NCBI RefSeq assembly: GCF_012927245.1
Contig: NZ_JABBGE010000002.1
Coordinates: forward strand, 372,001-436,000
Length of the DNA stretch: 64,000 bases
Direction of reading: 5' to 3'
Origin: Streptomyces sp. R302
Lineage (GTDB): Bacteria; Actinomycetota; Actinomycetes; Streptomycetales; Streptomycetaceae
Shown here: positions 1 to 10,316 of the stretch, one piece after another
How positions within the stretch are numbered: position 1 is the stretch's first letter
Layout of the letters: every line of letters starts with the position of its first letter
Program-made: the position numbers and the translations under genes
The notes under the pieces: generated by a model
The model's input: only the letters and a program-made list of their open reading frames with translations
What the model was told of the DNA's origin: nothing
The model's database searches: none

Positions 1-51
1 TCCGCCGCCCCCTCCGCCTCCTCCGCCCCCGCGTCAGGAAAGGTGCTCTGA
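1..51 (+). CDS. C-terminal tail of an upstream protein (partial)
   Basis: The first frame is open from base 1 to a TGA at 49-51 and encodes a Ser/Ala/Pro-rich tail ending SGKVL. The stop lies one base before the PadR ATG, which would suit an operon partner. Only 16 codons are visible, so the product cannot be named. PadR genes in Streptomyces often follow a putative adhesin (DUF4097-type) gene, but that is only a family expectation. Confidence 0.35.
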   Translation, partial: SAAPSASSAPASGKVL

Positions 52-52
52 C

Positions 53-934
53 ATGGCCCCCGTCTTCGCACACGGCCGTCTCCGTCTCTACCTCCTCAAG
101 CTGCTCGACGAGGCCCCCCGGCACGGCTACGAGGTCATCAGGCTCCTGGAGGAGCGTTTCCAGGGCCTGTACGCCCCCTCGGCCGGCACGGTCTACCCGC
201 GGCTGGCCAAGCTGGAGGCCGAGGGGCTCGTCACCCACACCAGCGAGGGCGGCCGGAAGGTCTACGCGCTGACCGACGCGGGCCGCGCCGAACTGGCCGG
301 CCGGGAGGACGAGCTCGACGCCCTGGAGCGGGAGATCCGGGACTCCGTCGCGGCCCTGGCCTCCGAGATCCGGGAGGACGTGCGCGGCGCGGCCGGCCGG
401 GTGCGCAGCGAGATGCGCGCGGCGGCGAGCCGGGCCCGGACGGCGGAGGAGGGCTCCTTCGCCGACGTCAAGGAGGAGCTGCGCAGGGCCAAGCGGGAGT
501 GGAAGGAGCAGGCCCGGCAGGCGAAGGAGTTCCAGCGGATCGCCCAGCAGGTCCAGGACGAGGTCCAGAACCGCTTCGCGAAGGGCGAGTGGCCGCAGAC
601 CGTCCGCGAGGGCCTGTCGGGGATCACCGCCCAGCTGGGCGACCTGGTCTCGGGCCACCCCAAGGGCCGTACGGGGGCCGGGAGTTCCCCGATGGACGTG
701 TCGGTGCCGGGTGCGGACGAGGAGGCCGTGGTGCCGGAGTGGGCGCGGGAAGGGGCCGGCTCCGGTGACCCGGCGCGGGACCTGGACCGGCTGCTCGACC
801 GCTTCCGGGACGAGGTGCGGGACGCGGCCCGGGACCACGGCGTGACGGACACCCAGCTCGCCGAGGCCCGCCACCACCTGTCCACGGCGGCGACCCGGAT
901 CACCGGGATACTCCGCCCCCGCACGGAGCCCTGA
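53..934 (+). CDS. PadR-family transcriptional regulator
   Basis: This is a 293-residue cytoplasmic DNA-binding regulator. Residues about 8-85 form a PadR winged helix: a helix ending LLDEAPRHGYEVIRLLEER, then GTVYPRLAKLEAEGLV and a wing with GGRKVYALTDAG. PadR proteins are usually 110-200 residues. This one has a long C-terminal extension (about 90-293) of charged helices rich in Glu, Arg and Ala, probably coiled coil for dimerisation. The ATG is preceded by AGGAAAGG. The gene follows a possible upstream CDS almost directly, so co-transcription is likely. Its ligand and targets are unknown. Confidence 0.88.
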   Translation: MAPVFAHGRLRLYLLKLLDEAPRHGYEVIRLLEERFQGLYAPSAGTVYPRLAKLEAEGLVTHTSEGGRKVYALTDAGRAELAGREDELDALEREIRDSVAALASEIREDVRGAAGRVRSEMRAAASRARTAEEGSFADVKEELRRAKREWKEQARQAKEFQRIAQQVQDEVQNRFAKGEWPQTVREGLSGITAQLGDLVSGHPKGRTGAGSSPMDVSVPGADEEAVVPEWAREGAGSGDPARDLDRLLDRFRDEVRDAARDHGVTDTQLAEARHHLSTAATRITGILRPRTEP

Positions 935-1223
935 CCGGAGCCGGAGCTGGCGGGCTGGACCGGGGCCGAGCCGGTGGCCGGAGCCAGGCCGGAACCCGGA
1001 GCCCATGCCGGGGCCGGGGCCGGAGCCCAGGCCGGGGCCGGAGCCGGTGGCCGGGTGACCGGTGGCCCGGGGGCCGGGGGCCTGGACCCAGGTCCCTGAC
1101 CGGGGTTTGGGCCAGGGCTCGGGCTTGGGCCCGGGCCAGGGCTCGGGCTTGGGCCCCGGCCAAGGCTCGGGCATGGGCCCCGGCCAAGGCTCGGGCATGG
1201 GCAGCGGGGCCCCCGGGGCAGGG
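935..1223. repeat. GC-rich intergenic tandem repeats
   Basis: This gap between the convergent padR and GH5 genes is low-complexity. From about 935 to 1060 it holds irregular copies of a GGCCGGGGCCGGAGCC-like unit. From about 1110 to 1205 it holds about four copies of a 24-bp unit (GGCTCGGGCTTGGGCCCGGG-like). The repeats keep frames open on both strands, but the peptides are pure GLGPGQGS or PSLGRG repeats and are not credible proteins. No hairpin stands out above the repeat background. Confidence 0.75.
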
Positions 1224-2678
1224 TCAGTGGGCCGCCGGGCCGGTCCGGGTCACGGTGACGGTGACTCGGGCGTCGGGGGCGGCGAGGACGCGGACGCGTT
1301 CGTACCCCCGGCCGTGCCCCGCGCGACGGCCCTTGTCGTGGAGGACGAGGGCGCCGCGGGCCGTGACCTTCCAGTCGCCGGGCGGCAGGGCCAGTTCGGT
1401 GACGCGGGAGCCGCGGCGGCCGGCGGCGTCGTACTCCAGGCGGTAGACGCCGGCCGCCGGGTCGTAGGCGGAGGTGCGGACCCGGCCGGCGACGGCCTCC
1501 GCGTACGGCTCCGCGGTCAGCTCCTTGTTGGTGCGGAAGGCGCCGGCGGAGTCGACCGCGCAGTAGCCGCCGCCGTAGCACCAGACGTAGCCGGCCCAGC
1601 CCGAGGTGTAGCGGCCGAGGGAGGCCATGGCGTCGCGGTAGAAGCGGTTCATGTGCGGCAGGGAGTTGTTGAGCGGGCCCCACTCCCCCACCACCACGGG
1701 GACCTTGTACTCCTTGGGGTAGAGGGTGACGGCCTGCTCGTAGCTCTCGACCCAGCCGGCGGCGGGGTCGTAGTCGGCGCCGGCCTCCATGCCGGTGTTG
1801 TAGAAGTGCGGGGCGTAGACGATCTTCGGGTCGTCGATCCGGCCGAGGCCAGTGGGGACCCCTTCGCCGACGATCGGGGTGGGTTCGACGAAGATCCAGG
1901 CGTCCCGGTCGGCCGTGCGGATGGCGTCGGCGATCCGGTCGTACATGGGGGTGAGCTGTTCGCGCTCGATGCGGCGGGCGGCGGTGGGCAGGTCCTCGCC
2001 CTCGCGGAGTTCGCCCATCGGCTCGTTGATGGGGTCGTAGCCGAGGACGGCCGGGTGGTCGTCGAAGCGCTCGGCGAGCACCTGCCACATGCGGGCCTGG
2101 GCGCGGCGGAGGTCCTCGTCCTCGTAGAGGTGGGTGAAGGCGCGCTGGACGGCGGGCTCGAAGTACTCGGAGAACCAGTCGTCGGGGCGGGGAGTGAAGG
2201 GCAGTCCGTCGGTGCGGGTGGCCCAGGCGGGGATGCCCCGGTGACCGAAGGCGGGGCCGAAGACGTCCTGGTGGGCGTCGAGCAGGACCTTGACGTCGTA
2301 CTTCTCGGCCCAGTCCAGGACCCGCTCGATCTTCCGCAGATAGGCCTGGCTGTACCGGCCCGGCCGCGGCTCCAGGTCGTCCCAGAAGACGAGGAGGCGG
2401 GCGAAGTTGAAGCCCTTGGCGCGCATGTCGCGGAAGTGCTTCTCCGTCACGGCGGAGAGGGCGGCGTCACCGCGGTTGGCCTTGTCCTCCACGTTCCAGC
2501 CGCGCAGGGTGAGGACGCGGCCGCGGGAGTCGGTGAGGGCGGGGATCCCGTCAGCCCCGGTGGCCCCAGCTCTCCCGGTGGTCCCGGTGATCCCGGTGGT
2601 CCCGGTCTCCGCGTGCGCGGCGGTCGGGGCGAGCAGCGAGGCGGCGAGGGCGCCCGTCAGAAGGGTGGTGCGCAGCAA
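1224..2678 (-). CDS. secreted glycoside hydrolase family 5 (endoglycoceramidase-like)
   Basis: This predicted exported glycosidase has a TIM-barrel GH5 domain. The family acid/base is visible in GYDPINEP and the nucleophile in VVVGEWG. RGWNVEDKAN and LLVFWDDLEP are typical of the endoglycoceramidase-like branch. A TTG at 2678 is chosen because GGAGG sits six bases upstream; it gives a short signal peptide ending APTAAHA. A GTG at 2714 would add 12 residues. After the signal comes a short Gly-X-Y run (TGITGTTGRAGATGADG), an unusual collagen-like linker. The C-terminal part is probably a beta-sandwich. The substrate is uncertain: glycolipid or beta-glucan. Confidence 0.85.
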   Translation of the reverse strand: MLRTTLLTGALAASLLAPTAAHAETGTTGITGTTGRAGATGADGIPALTDSRGRVLTLRGWNVEDKANRGDAALSAVTEKHFRDMRAKGFNFARLLVFWDDLEPRPGRYSQAYLRKIERVLDWAEKYDVKVLLDAHQDVFGPAFGHRGIPAWATRTDGLPFTPRPDDWFSEYFEPAVQRAFTHLYEDEDLRRAQARMWQVLAERFDDHPAVLGYDPINEPMGELREGEDLPTAARRIEREQLTPMYDRIADAIRTADRDAWIFVEPTPIVGEGVPTGLGRIDDPKIVYAPHFYNTGMEAGADYDPAAGWVESYEQAVTLYPKEYKVPVVVGEWGPLNNSLPHMNRFYRDAMASLGRYTSGWAGYVWCYGGGYCAVDSAGAFRTNKELTAEPYAEAVAGRVRTSAYDPAAGVYRLEYDAAGRRGSRVTELALPPGDWKVTARGALVLHDKGRRAGHGRGYERVRVLAAPDARVTVTVTRTGPAAH

Positions 2679-2755
2679 GGAGACCTCCGACACGAGGAAG
2701 TGAGCGTTGTTCACCTTTCATGTGCCGGAGATCCCATCAGGTCGACCGACCCGTA

Positions 2756-3721
2756 TCAAGAGGTCGTCAGCACGATCTTTCCGAAGAGTTCGCCCGAGGC
2801 CATCTTCACGAAGCCCTCGCGGGCCCGGTCCAGCGGCAGCACCTCGTCGATCACCGGACGGACCCCGGTGACGGCGCAGAAGGAGAGGAGGTCCTCCAGC
2901 TCGTCCTTGGAACCCATGGTGGAGCCCACGACCTTCAGCTCCAGGAAGAAGATCCGGGTCAGTTCGGCGTGCGAGGGGCGGTCGCCGCTGGTGGCGCCGG
3001 AGATCACCAGCGTGCCGCCGGGGCGCAGCGACTTCACCGAGTGCGACCAGGTCGCGGCGCCGACCGTCTCGATGACGGCGTCCACCCGGTACGGCAGCCG
3101 GGCCCCGGGCTCGTACGCCTCGACGGCGCCGAGCTCCACGGCCCGCTTGCGCTTGGCCTCGTCCCGGCTGGTGGCGAAGACCCGCAGGCCGGCGGCCTTG
3201 CCGAGGACGATCGCGGCGGTGGCGACGCCGCCGCCGGCGCCCTGGACGAGGATCGAGTCGCCGGGGCGGACCCCGGCGTTGGTGAAGAGCATCCGGTAGG
3301 CGGTCAGCCAGGCGGTGGGGAGGCAGGCCGCCTCGGCGAAGGAGAGCTCCTTCGGCTTGGGCAGCACGTTCCAGCGGGGGACGGTGACGCGCTCGGCGAA
3401 GGTGCCCTGGTAGCGCTCGGTGAGGATGGAGCGGGGCTCGTCGGGTCCGACGCCGTGGCCGGTCTGGCCGATCACGGAGTGCAGGACGACCTCGTTGCCG
3501 TCCTCGTCGATCCCGGCGGCGTCGCAGCCGAGGATCATCGGCAGCTTCTCCTCGGGCAGGCCGACCCCGCGCAGCGACCAGAGGTCGTGGTGGTTGAGGG
3601 AGGCGGCTTCGACGGTGACGGTGGTCCAGCCGGGGCGCACCTCGGGCTCGGGGCGTTCGCCCAGTTCGAGGCCGTTCAGGGGCTGGTCGCGGTCGATTCG
3701 GGCGGCGTAGGCAGCGAACAT
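2756..3721 (-). CDS. zinc-type alcohol dehydrogenase-like oxidoreductase (MDR superfamily)
   Basis: A 321-residue medium-chain reductase/dehydrogenase. The N-terminal GroES-like fold includes SLNHHDLWSLRGVG and LGCDAAG. The Rossmann domain has the nucleotide-binding stretch VQGAGGGVATAAIVLGKAAG. The catalytic-zinc cysteine pattern of true alcohol dehydrogenases is not evident, so quinone oxidoreductase or enoyl reductase activity is equally possible. The ATG at 3721 is chosen because the reading frame upstream is low-complexity Arg/Pro sequence. It lies downstream of the malic enzyme gene on the same strand, but a strong terminator (3858-3908) separates the two. Confidence 0.85.
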   Translation of the reverse strand: MFAAYAARIDRDQPLNGLELGERPEPEVRPGWTTVTVEAASLNHHDLWSLRGVGLPEEKLPMILGCDAAGIDEDGNEVVLHSVIGQTGHGVGPDEPRSILTERYQGTFAERVTVPRWNVLPKPKELSFAEAACLPTAWLTAYRMLFTNAGVRPGDSILVQGAGGGVATAAIVLGKAAGLRVFATSRDEAKRKRAVELGAVEAYEPGARLPYRVDAVIETVGAATWSHSVKSLRPGGTLVISGATSGDRPSHAELTRIFFLELKVVGSTMGSKDELEDLLSFCAVTGVRPVIDEVLPLDRAREGFVKMASGELFGKIVLTTS

Positions 3722-3857
3722 GGCCCCGACCCTAGGGGCGACGGAGAGCACACGGAACCTCACTCCGGTGTGACGCGCGTCCCCCGGGCCCGCCCGCCCC
3801 GGGACCCGGAAGCACGTACCCCCCCCGCCTTCGACACGTGCCGGTCCCCCGGCACGG

Positions 3858-3908
3858 GAGAGGGCCCCGCCCCGGGTCCGATGCGGCGGACCGGGGCGGG
3901 GCCCTCTC
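3858..3908 (-). terminator. hairpin terminator after malic enzyme
   Basis: An 18-bp perfect inverted repeat (arms 3858-3875 and 3891-3908, GAGAGGGCCCCGCCCCGG) with a 15-base loop lies about 20 bases past the malic enzyme stop codon. It probably ends that leftward transcript. There is no long U tract, as is common in streptomycetes. Confidence 0.8.
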
Positions 3909-3929
3909 GGGGCCTTCCGCTGACGGGGG

Positions 3930-5141
<1,212 letters not shown>

Positions 5142-5688
5142 GTGGGTGAGACCCCTTATGTCTGTTGTTCGAGGGTTTCCGCTCCTGGTGTGGAGCGGTG
5201 GGCGGGTCCCGCGGCCGCCGTGTCGGGCAGCCGCGCGGGCGCGCCGCACAACGCGCCCTGAGCCCCGGATGAGGGGTGTAAGGATCCTTCTTACCGGACA
5301 GACGGCACCGCAGACGAGTCTGTATCCGGTCGGTGACGCGACTCATACCGAGTGCGTCCGGACGCGGACGGAGAACGACTCGTCACTCGATATCAGGAAA
5401 GATGCCGGAGGCGTCCGTTTGGCTCTGTTCGTGCCGTCCGAATGGCGAGATCAACCGCAGATTCTTCGGCGAACGGGTAGGGCTACGAAAGATGATCCGG
5501 CCTTGATGTACCGGCCTGTCGGGATTCGGGTGCGACCCGTTACCCGATTTTGACATCCGTGGCCGTCGGTTTGAGGCGGTCCGAATGGCAAGATGCCGTA
5601 ATCACACGAGGTCGCGACACTCGAAGACGCGTACGCGACCTTTTGGCAACGCCTATGGCAACTCCCTCAACGCCGGAGGATCCCGACC
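5142..5688. other. divergent intergenic region, malic enzyme / ABC transporter
   Basis: About 550 bases with no convincing gene; an open frame at 5122-5553 lacks codon bias and a ribosome-binding site. Base composition is less GC-rich from about 5340 to 5660, as expected for regulatory DNA. A TTGACA occurs at about 5554 with no good -10 partner at standard spacing. GGAGGA just before 5689 is the ribosome-binding site of the binding-protein gene. Promoters for both divergent units must lie here, but I cannot place them exactly. Confidence 0.55.
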
Positions 5689-6648
5689 ATGACCGCACGC
5701 TCCACGCGCTGTACGACCGCCGCCAAGACCCGCACCTCCCGTCTTGCCGCGGTCGCCGCCATCGCGGTCGCCGGCTCGATGCTGCTCACCGCCTGCGGCG
5801 ACCAGACCGACAGCGGCTCCACGAAGGAAGGCGGCGCCGCCGTCAGCTCCGCCCCGCTCTTCTCGAAGCTGCCCGCCGACATCCAGAAGGCCGGCGTCAT
5901 CAAGGTCGGCACGGACGCCACGTACGCGCCGATGGAGTTCACCCAGGACGGCAAGATCGTCGGCGTCGACCCCGACATCGCCGCCGCGCTGTCCAAGCAG
6001 CTCGGCGTGAAGTTCGAGTTCACCTCGGGCACCTTCGACGGCCTGATCACCTCCCTGGAGACCGGCCGCCAGGACATCGTCATGTCCTCCATGACGGACA
6101 ACAAGAAGCGCCAGGAGGGCCTGGACGACAACGGGAAGAAGATCGGCAAGGGCGTCGACTTCGTCGACTACTTCTCCTCCGGCGTCTCCCTGCTGGTCAA
6201 GAAGGGCAACCCGCAGGGCGTCAACTCCCTCGACGACCTCTGCGGCAAGACCGTCGCCGTCCAGCGCGGCACGATCTACGAGGACACCTTCAAGGCCCAG
6301 GCCGAGAAGTGCGGCTCGAACAAGCTCACGATCCAGGCCTTCGACACCGACGCCGAGGCGCAGACCCGCGTGAAGGCCGGCGGCGCGGTCGCCGACCTGA
6401 ACGACTACCCGGTCGCCGCGCACATCGCGAAGACCTCGGGTGGCGGCAAGGACTTCGAGGTCGTCGGCAGCCAGAGCGACGTCGGCCTCTTCGGCATCGC
6501 CGTCTCCAAGGACAAGACCCAGCTGCGCGACGCCGTCAAGGAGGCGCTCGACGCGATCATCAAGGACGGCACCTACGCCGAGGCCCTGAAGAAGTGGGAC
6601 GTCGAGGGCAGCGCGGTCAAGCAGGCCACCATCAACGCCGGCCAGTGA
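5689..6648 (+). CDS. ABC transporter substrate-binding lipoprotein (polar amino acid)
   Basis: A 319-residue extracellular solute receptor. The N terminus has Arg/Lys residues, a hydrophobic core and the lipobox LTAC, so Cys is lipidated and the protein is anchored outside the membrane. The SBP_bac_3 fold is recognisable from IKVGTDATYAPMEF, VGVDPDIAAAL, the DGLITSLETGRQDIVMSSMTDN segment and LLVKKGNPQGV. The family binds polar amino acids such as glutamate, glutamine or cystine; the exact ligand is not determinable. GGAGGA precedes the ATG. Permease and ATPase genes follow at once on the same strand, completing a transporter operon. Confidence 0.93.
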   Translation: MTARSTRCTTAAKTRTSRLAAVAAIAVAGSMLLTACGDQTDSGSTKEGGAAVSSAPLFSKLPADIQKAGVIKVGTDATYAPMEFTQDGKIVGVDPDIAAALSKQLGVKFEFTSGTFDGLITSLETGRQDIVMSSMTDNKKRQEGLDDNGKKIGKGVDFVDYFSSGVSLLVKKGNPQGVNSLDDLCGKTVAVQRGTIYEDTFKAQAEKCGSNKLTIQAFDTDAEAQTRVKAGGAVADLNDYPVAAHIAKTSGGGKDFEVVGSQSDVGLFGIAVSKDKTQLRDAVKEALDAIIKDGTYAEALKKWDVEGSAVKQATINAGQ

Positions 6649-6688
6649 CCTGCCCGCTCCCCCCTCGCACCACTGAAGGGCAGTCGTC

Positions 6689-7639
6689 ATGACTGACAAG
6701 ATCAGCAAGGACCCGGCCGCCACGCCGGCCGGGTCCGGCCCCTCGGGCACCCCCTACGAGGCGATCAAGGCCATCCCGGTCCGGCACTACGGCCGCTGGG
6801 TCAGCGGCGTCGTGGTCGTGGCCCTCCTCGGCTGGCTCGTCTACGCCTTCTCCCAGGGCAACATCATCTGGGCGACGGTCGGAGACAAGCTGTTCGACCC
6901 GTCCGTCCTCACCGGTCTGTGGAAGACGATCCTCATCAGCGTCACCGCGATGGCGCTGGGCCTCGTGCTCGGCATCCTCTTCGCCGTGATGCGGCTGTCG
7001 AACAACCCGGTCACCGGAGCCGTCGCCTGGCTCTACATCTGGTTCTTCCGCGGCACCCCGGTCTACGTCCAGCTCCTCGTCTGGTTCAACCTGGCCCTGA
7101 TCTTCGAGTACATCAACCTCGGACCGATCTACAAGGACGAGACCTCGCAGGTCCTGACCCCGTTCATGGTGGCCCTGCTGGGCCTCGGCCTGAACGAGGG
7201 CGCGTACATGGCGGAGATCGTCCGCGCCGGCATCCAGTCGGTCGACGAGGGCCAGACCGAGGCGGCGCACGCGCTCGGCATGTCCCAGACGAAGACCATG
7301 CGCCGGATCGTGCTGCCGCAGGCGATGCGCGTGATCGTGCCGCCGACGGGCAACGAGTTCATCAACATGCTGAAGACCTCGTCGCTGGTCTCGGCCGTGC
7401 AGTACACGGAGCTGCTCCGCGCCTCGTCGAACATCGGCAGCACGGCCGGCGCCGTGATGGAGATGCTCTTCGTGGCCTCCATCTGGTACCTGGCGCTGAC
7501 CAGCGTCTTCAGCGTCGGCCAGTACTACCTGGAGCGTCGCTTCGCCCGCGGTTCGACGCGTAACCTGCCGCCCACCCCCTGGCAGCGGGTCAAGACGAAC
7601 ATCACCACGTTCAAGCGTTCCCCGGAGGCATCGGCATGA
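6689..7639 (+). CDS. amino-acid ABC transporter permease
   Basis: A 316-residue inner-membrane permease of the HisM/GlnP type. After a cytosolic N-terminal tail there is a first helix near residues 35-52, then the conserved core starting [16 protein letters not shown]. The EAA loop that docks the ATPase is visible as [30 protein letters not shown] single permease gene implies a homodimeric channel. It starts 40 bases after the binding-protein stop, and its stop overlaps the ATPase start as ATGA, indicating translational coupling. Confidence 0.94.
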   Translation: MTDKISKDPAATPAGSGPSGTPYEAIKAIPVRHYGRWVSGVVVVALLGWLVYAFSQGNIIWATVGDKLFDPSVLTGLWKTILISVTAMALGLVLGILFAVMRLSNNPVTGAVAWLYIWFFRGTPVYVQLLVWFNLALIFEYINLGPIYKDETSQVLTPFMVALLGLGLNEGAYMAEIVRAGIQSVDEGQTEAAHALGMSQTKTMRRIVLPQAMRVIVPPTGNEFINMLKTSSLVSAVQYTELLRASSNIGSTAGAVMEMLFVASIWYLALTSVFSVGQYYLERRFARGSTRNLPPTPWQRVKTNITTFKRSPEASA

Positions 7640-8403
7640 CCGGCGAGCTCATGGTCAAGGCGGAGGGCGTCCACAAGTCCTACGGCGCCGCCCACATCCT
7701 CCGCGGCATCGACCTGGAGGTCCGCAGCGGCGAGGTGTTCTGCCTGGTCGGCCCGTCCGGCTCCGGCAAGTCGACCTTCCTGCGCTGCATCAACCACCTG
7801 GAGCGGATCGACGGCGGCCGGCTCTCCGTCGACGGCCAGCTGGTCGGCTACCGCCAGCACGGCGACAAGCTCTACGAGCTGAGGGACCGCGAGGTCGCGG
7901 CCCAGCGCCGGGACATCGGCATGGTCTTCCAGCGCTTCAACCTGTTCCCCCACATGACGGCCCTGGCCAACGTGATGGAGGCACCCATCCAGGTGAAGGG
8001 CGAGACCAAGGCGGTCGCCCGCGAGCGGGCCGAGCGCCTGCTCGACCGGGTCGGCCTGCGCGACCGGATGGGGAACTACCCCTCGCAGCTCTCCGGCGGC
8101 CAGCAGCAGCGCGTCGCCATCGCCCGCGCGCTGGCGATGGAGCCGAAGCTGATGCTCTTCGACGAGCCCACCTCGGCGCTCGACCCGGAGCTCGTCGGTG
8201 ACGTCCTCGACGTCATGCGTGACCTCGCCGAGTCGGGCATGACGATGATCGTCGTCACGCACGAGATGGGCTTCGCCCGGGAGGTCGGCGACTCGCTGGT
8301 CTTCATGGACGGCGGCGTGGTGGTCGAGTCCGGCCACCCGAGGGAAGTCCTGACGAACCCGCAGCACGACCGGACGAAGGCGTTCCTGTCGAAGGTGCTG
8401 TAA
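7636..8403 (+). CDS. amino-acid ABC transporter ATP-binding protein
   Basis: A 255-residue ATPase that powers the transporter encoded just upstream. Walker A is [10 protein letters not shown], the Q-loop lies in [13 protein letters not shown], the signature is [15 protein letters not shown], Walker B is [14 protein letters not shown] and the switch histidine is in [12 protein letters not shown], all typical of the GlnQ/HisP branch. The ATG overlaps the permease stop (ATGA). A second in-frame ATG five codons later is an alternative start. A strong terminator follows, so this is the last gene of the operon. Confidence 0.96.
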   Translation: MTGELMVKAEGVHKSYGAAHILRGIDLEVRSGEVFCLVGPSGSGKSTFLRCINHLERIDGGRLSVDGQLVGYRQHGDKLYELRDREVAAQRRDIGMVFQRFNLFPHMTALANVMEAPIQVKGETKAVARERAERLLDRVGLRDRMGNYPSQLSGGQQQRVAIARALAMEPKLMLFDEPTSALDPELVGDVLDVMRDLAESGMTMIVVTHEMGFAREVGDSLVFMDGGVVVESGHPREVLTNPQHDRTKAFLSKVL

Positions 8404-8417
8404 GCGGCACGACGAAA

Positions 8418-8450
8418 GGGGCGGTACGGGCGCGAAGCCCGTACCGCCCC
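8418..8450 (+). terminator. hairpin terminator after the ABC operon
   Basis: A perfect 14-bp stem (GGGGCGGTACGGGC at 8418-8431, complement at 8437-8450) with a GCGAA loop begins 15 bases after the ATPase stop codon and is followed by TTCG. Confidence 0.85.
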
Positions 8451-8457
8451 TTCGCAC

Positions 8458-8592
8458 GTCAGGAGGCCGTACGCGCCCGGCTACGCGCCCGGAGGCCGTA
8501 CGCGCCCGGCTACGCGCGCCCGACGGCCCTGCGTCCGGAGACCGTACGCGCCCGGAGGCCGTACGCCCCTTCGCACGTAGGGGAGGCCGTAC
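8458..8592. repeat. tandem repeats of a GGAGGCCGTACGCGCCCGGCTACGC-like unit
   Basis: Several imperfect copies of GGAGGCCGTACGC followed by GCCCGGCTACGCGC occur head to tail between the ABC operon and the interrupted methyltransferase gene. The later copies shorten to GGAGGCCGTACGCCC. GTACGC cores make short palindromes. No coding signal is seen. This probably reflects local slippage in spacer DNA. Confidence 0.7.
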
Positions 8593-8619
8593 GCCCTCCC
8601 CCGCCCCTCCCCTCCCCGC

Positions 8620-9021
8620 CTACTTCACCGCGAGGAGCAGCGTGTCGGAGGGCGAGCACCACACCGGCCGGGCCTCGCCGAAGCCGGCCGCGCGCAGGGT
8701 GTCGGCGTGCCAGCCCACCGGCGGCATGTCGCCGTCGGCGTGCTCGCCGTAGATCTCGAAGCGGCGGGCGGTGGGCTCGGCGAGGACCGGGTCCTTCGCG
8801 GCGAGCGCCCACCATTCGGCCCAGTCGAGGACCCCGGCGGCCTTCTCCTCGTCCATCCGGGCGTGCCGCTGGGCGCGCTCGGCGGCGTTGATCCGCGGGG
8901 TGGCCGGGTCGATCATGTGGTCGGCGTTCATGAAGACCCCGCCGTCCCGGACGAGCCCGGCGACCTGCCCGTACAGGGTGGCCAGGGGCTCGCTGTGGAG
9001 CCAGTGCAGGGCGGTGGCGGT
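8620..9021 (-). pseudogene. SAM methyltransferase, C-terminal half (split by element A)
   Basis: This encodes the last 133 residues of a class I SAM-dependent methyltransferase, from TATALHWLHSEPLATLYGQ to the stop. The LHWL...P..LYGQVAGLVRDGGVF pattern is the post-motif-II part of trans-aconitate methyltransferase-like enzymes. The matching N-terminal half lies at 18290-18637. Joining base 9021 directly to 18290 gives one continuous 249-codon frame reading DAVLTATALHW across the join. A short in-frame ORF could start at 9030 inside the element arm, but it lacks the SAM-binding half and would not be active. Confidence 0.9.
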
Positions 9022-9045
9022 CAGGAACACCCTCTAAACGCACAT
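9020..9045. other. attL of element A (host side at left)
   Basis: The host sequence ends at GCG, then comes the shared GT (9020-9021), CA, and an element arm at 9024-9045. On the minus strand the arm reads ATGTGCGTTT, then AGAGGGTGTTCC. It matches the right-end arm at 18 of 22 positions in inverted orientation. This is the expected half-site layout for a large serine integrase. Confidence 0.88.
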
Positions 9046-9129
9046 TCTAGCCAGAGGGCACGTCCCGGCACAGAGGAACCCCGCCCATGCGCCACGGGGT
9101 ACGGCGCACAGGCGGGGCGGTCTCGCGGG

Positions 9130-10311
9130 TCAGCCGGTCAGGGGAACAGGCTGATCGGGGTCGTCCAGCCACGCGGACTCGCCCGTTGCGGTCACTGTCA
9201 GGCCGAACCGTTCCGGGCCGGGGTGGTTGTGCAGCAGCCACCAGGCGTGTGCAGCTTCCACTTCGTTCCACAGTCGGCGCGGGCCGTGCTGCCACACGGT
9301 GAACCGGTCGTCCGACTTCCCGTCCCAGTCCACGGCTGCCCACGACGTGGCGTCGGTAGTGGCGACCCATAGTCGGGACGCCACCCCTTCCACGTCGGGG
9401 TTGTCATGCCACGTCCACCACACGTCCCGGAGTTGTAGCCCCATGGCGAACTGCGCGGCCAGGTCGTCACCGGCCACCCGCCACGGCGGAAGGTTGGTGG
9501 TCGACTCGTCGGGCTGGTGACCGTCGCGCACCACGTCCCGGTAGATCCGGAGATTGGTGCGCTGGTTCCTCATGAGCATGAACGCGGAGTGCGGCAAGAA
9601 CGGGCCCGACGCGGTTCCGGCCTCGTCCACGGTCATGCGCAGCAGTCCGTAGCAGACCCATGGACTTTCCCACGGGGTGAGGATGACGCCCCCGGGCTTC
9701 ACCTGGTCGACCCACGGACGCGGGACGGACCGTACGGAGCACGTCGCCACGAGCCGGTCATACGGCGCGTTGTCCGGGTACCCCTCGGCCCCGTCCCCGG
9801 TCACGACGGCAGCGGTCACCCCCTCCTTCCGCAGACGCTCCCCGGCTTCCCCGGCCAACACGGGGTCGACTTCCATGGTCGTCACGTTCCCCGGGCCGGC
9901 GACATGGGCCAGGAGACCCGCGTTCCACCCGGTGCCGGTGCCGATCTCCAGGACCCGGTGTCCCTCGTGGACGTCGAGCATGTGCAGCATCCGAAACACG
10001 ATGCTCGGGGCGCTGGCGGACGATGACGCCCACCGCTCGCCGTCGCCGGGGTCCTCGCCGTCGTTGATCTGCGTCACGACGGAATCGTTGGCGTAGACCG
10101 CGCGAAGCCACGTTTCCGGAGCGTCCGCCCGGTTGCACGGCACCAGGCCCTCACCCAGAAAGACGCGCTCGGGGACGAAGGCGGACCGGGGAACATTCCA
10201 TGCCGCACGCTCCCACTCGGGCGTCACCGGCGCGTCCATGTCGTCGTTCACCGCGCCGAGCAGACCGCGCAGGGCGATTCGCTCGGACGCGGCGAATTTC
10301 GGTGTTGTCAC
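9130..10311 (-). CDS. protein-L-isoaspartate O-methyltransferase-like enzyme
   Basis: A 393-residue protein. Residues about 35-210 form a PIMT-type SAM methyltransferase: NVPRSAFVPERVF, VVTQ (78-81), SSSASAP, and motif I VLEIGTGTG (120-128). True repair PIMTs are about 210 residues; the C-terminal 180 residues here (with WDGKSDDRFTVWQHGPRRLW) are an extra domain seen in actinobacterial homologues encoded beside modified-peptide genes. It starts six bases after the stop of a 44-residue peptide gene, so the two are surely co-transcribed. The enzyme may methylate that peptide or an Asp/isoAsp residue in it. No lanthionine synthetase or ATP-grasp partner is present. Confidence 0.85.
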   Translation of the reverse strand: MTTPKFAASERIALRGLLGAVNDDMDAPVTPEWERAAWNVPRSAFVPERVFLGEGLVPCNRADAPETWLRAVYANDSVVTQINDGEDPGDGERWASSSASAPSIVFRMLHMLDVHEGHRVLEIGTGTGWNAGLLAHVAGPGNVTTMEVDPVLAGEAGERLRKEGVTAAVVTGDGAEGYPDNAPYDRLVATCSVRSVPRPWVDQVKPGGVILTPWESPWVCYGLLRMTVDEAGTASGPFLPHSAFMLMRNQRTNLRIYRDVVRDGHQPDESTTNLPPWRVAGDDLAAQFAMGLQLRDVWWTWHDNPDVEGVASRLWVATTDATSWAAVDWDGKSDDRFTVWQHGPRRLWNEVEAAHAWWLLHNHPGPERFGLTVTATGESAWLDDPDQPVPLTG

Positions 10312-10316
10312 CTGCG

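Noticed and set aside
1062..3299. 745-codon open frame on the + strand opposite GH5 and the oxidoreductase
   Set aside because: It is the antisense of two clear genes in GC-rich DNA, runs through the 24-bp repeats and has no protein-like composition.
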